Of a DNA stretch of 64,000 nucleotides, positions 62,909 through 64,000 are shown piece by piece. The notes beneath the pieces are model-generated. The model had not been told where the DNA came from. It made no database searches and was given only the letters and a program-made list of their open reading frames with translations. The stretch comes from JAJDYQ01 sp963662865 (GTDB lineage Bacteria; Pseudomonadota; Gammaproteobacteria; JAJDYQ01), in the NCBI GenBank assembly GCA_963662865.1, contig OY759969.1, positions 1,984,001-2,048,000 of the forward strand. The letters are read 5' to 3'. Position 1 is the first letter of the stretch. Each line of letters opens with the position of its first letter. The position numbers were made by a program, and so were the translations under genes.

Positions 62909-64000
62909 CTAGAAGAAGCTGATTCCAACCTGGAATAATTTTTCCACCGCGCTGATTTTGTCTCGATCAATCAGAAACAGAATGACGTGGTCTTCTGCCA
63001 TTATCACGATGTCATGGTGCGCCATCAGCACTTCATCTCCACGAACAATGGCGCCTATTGTGGCCCCTGACGGCAGGTCAATCTCGTCTATCCGGCGACC
63101 CACTACTGCGGATGTGTTGTGGTCGCCGTGTGCGACCGCTTCAATCGCTTCGGCGGCCCCTCTTCTGAGTGAGTGTACCTTGACAACGTCTCCCCGACGG
63201 ACGTGAGTCAGCAGGCTGCCAATCGTTACCTGCTGCGGCGATATGGCAATATCAATCTCGCCACCCTGAATCAGTTCAACGTATGAGGCACGGTTAATCA
63301 GCGCCAGGACCTTGTTTGCCCCGAGGCGCTTGGCCAGCATGGCCGCCAGAATGTTCGCCTGATCATCATTTGTGACGGCGCAGAATACGTCTATGCTGTG
63401 GATGTTTTCTTCCGTGAGCAGTCCTTTATCGGCACAGTCGCCCTGTAAGACGACCGCTTTATTCAGGCTCTCGGAGATACGGGTCGCCTGCTTCGGGTCT
63501 CGTTCGATGAGTTTGACCTGGTATTGTTTCTCCAGCGAGCGCGCCAGACGGGTACCAATGTTGCCTCCTCCTGCAATCATGATGCGACGAACCTGCTTCT
63601 CCTGCTGACGCAGTTCCGAGGTGACTGCGTGGATATGTGCTTCAGCGGCAATAAAAAATACTTCGTCATCCGCCTCAACGACGGTATGCCCCTGGGGAAT
63701 AATGGGCCGGTTACGCCGGAAAATGGCCGCAATCCGAACCTCTATTCCCGGCATATGCTCGGTAATCGTCTGCAGCTCATGGCCAACCAGTGGGCCGCCA
63801 TAGTAGGCCCGTACAGCTACCAGCTTGACCTTGCCGTCGGCAAAGTCGGTAACCTGCAAGGCGCCCGGGTGATCAATGAGGCTGTGAATCGAGTCGGTGA
63901 CAATCTGCTCCGGGCTGATTAAGACATCAATGGGCAGGGCTTCCTGATGAAACAGCCGGTTTTCTTTCAGATACTCCGGCGCTCGTATGCGGGCGATTTT
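62909..64000 (-). CDS. trkA: Trk potassium uptake regulator TrkA, 5' end outside window
   Basis: Cytoplasmic nucleotide-binding regulator of TrkH. The frame is open to the last base, so the start is outside; 364 codons incl. stop are present of roughly 458. Two RCK units are expected: the end of the first (TrkA-C-like VKLVAVRAYYGGPLVG) is here, then the second NAD-binding fold with IMIAGGGNIGTRLARSLE and QGDCADKGLLTEENI, ending in a TrkA-C domain (AVVGRRIDEIDLPSG). Operon trkA–trkH. Confidence 0.95.
   Translation of the reverse strand, partial: KIARIRAPEYLKENRLFHQEALPIDVLISPEQIVTDSIHSLIDHPGALQVTDFADGKVKLVAVRAYYGGPLVGHELQTITEHMPGIEVRIAAIFRRNRPIIPQGHTVVEADDEVFFIAAEAHIHAVTSELRQQEKQVRRIMIAGGGNIGTRLARSLEKQYQVKLIERDPKQATRISESLNKAVVLQGDCADKGLLTEENIHSIDVFCAVTNDDQANILAAMLAKRLGANKVLALINRASYVELIQGGEIDIAISPQQVTIGSLLTHVRRGDVVKVHSLRRGAAEAIEAVAHGDHNTSAVVGRRIDEIDLPSGATIGAIVRGDEVLMAHHDIVIMAEDHVILFLIDRDKISAVEKLFQVGISFF

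Overview
The window is about 64 kb of a gammaproteobacterial chromosome. The evidence is conserved gene order: dapF–DUF484–xerC, rph–rdgB–hemW, amtB–glnK–ubiK–comM and trkA–trkH, plus PriA, Dtd, LpxL-type acyltransferase and Trk proteins that look gammaproteobacterial. No species can be named from sequence alone. Several decayed genes (amtB, the DUF484 gene, an AAA ATPase, a GNAT acetyltransferase), very large surface proteins and defence genes suggest an uncultured, possibly host- or biofilm-associated organism; that is inference.

Layout. 1–2.4 kb: 3' part of priA, then dtd on the other strand. 2.4–7.1 kb (minus): a 1,562-residue secreted Calx-beta-type repeat protein ending in an autotransporter-like beta-barrel. 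About 84 bp before its start lies a 33-base homopolymer, followed by a leader region with three consecutive hairpins. 7.7–16.1 kb: a methyltransferase, dapF, a frameshifted DUF484 gene, xerC, the hemW/rdgB/rph operon, yicC, and an AT-rich type II restriction–modification pair. 16.2–19.9 kb: a wrecked amtB next to an intact glnK with a sigma-54 promoter and an NtrC-like palindrome, then ubiK and comM. 20–24.6 kb: a TRAP transporter operon whose DctQ has an unusual N-terminal fusion, and a signal-less binding-protein-like gene. 24.6–27.2 kb: a truncated AAA ATPase with an unknown partner, and an OLD-family ATPase–TOPRIM protein. 27.6–41.1 kb: mostly single housekeeping or metabolic genes (DMT exporter, secreted beta-propeller-like protein with a thioredoxin-like partner, rhodanese, zinc alcohol dehydrogenase, tRNA-Pro, FMN-dependent hydroxyacid dehydrogenase, ppa, DUF4197, LplT-like MFS, response regulator, FKBP, S9 peptidase).

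41.3–60.2 kb (minus) is one uninterrupted 18.9-kb gene for a 6,310-residue paralogue of the first repeat protein. It has a signal peptide, nearly fifty Calx-beta-like modules and the same terminal barrel. 60.5–64 kb: an LpxL/HtrB-type acyltransferase convergent with trkH and trkA.

The most distinctive system is the pair of giant repeat adhesin/autotransporter genes. They lie in the same orientation 34 kb apart, share closely related barrel DNA, carry near-identical internal modules, and one has a homopolymer typical of phase-variable surface genes. The second theme is nitrogen control: a PII gene with intact regulatory sites has kept its promoter while its ammonium channel has decayed.
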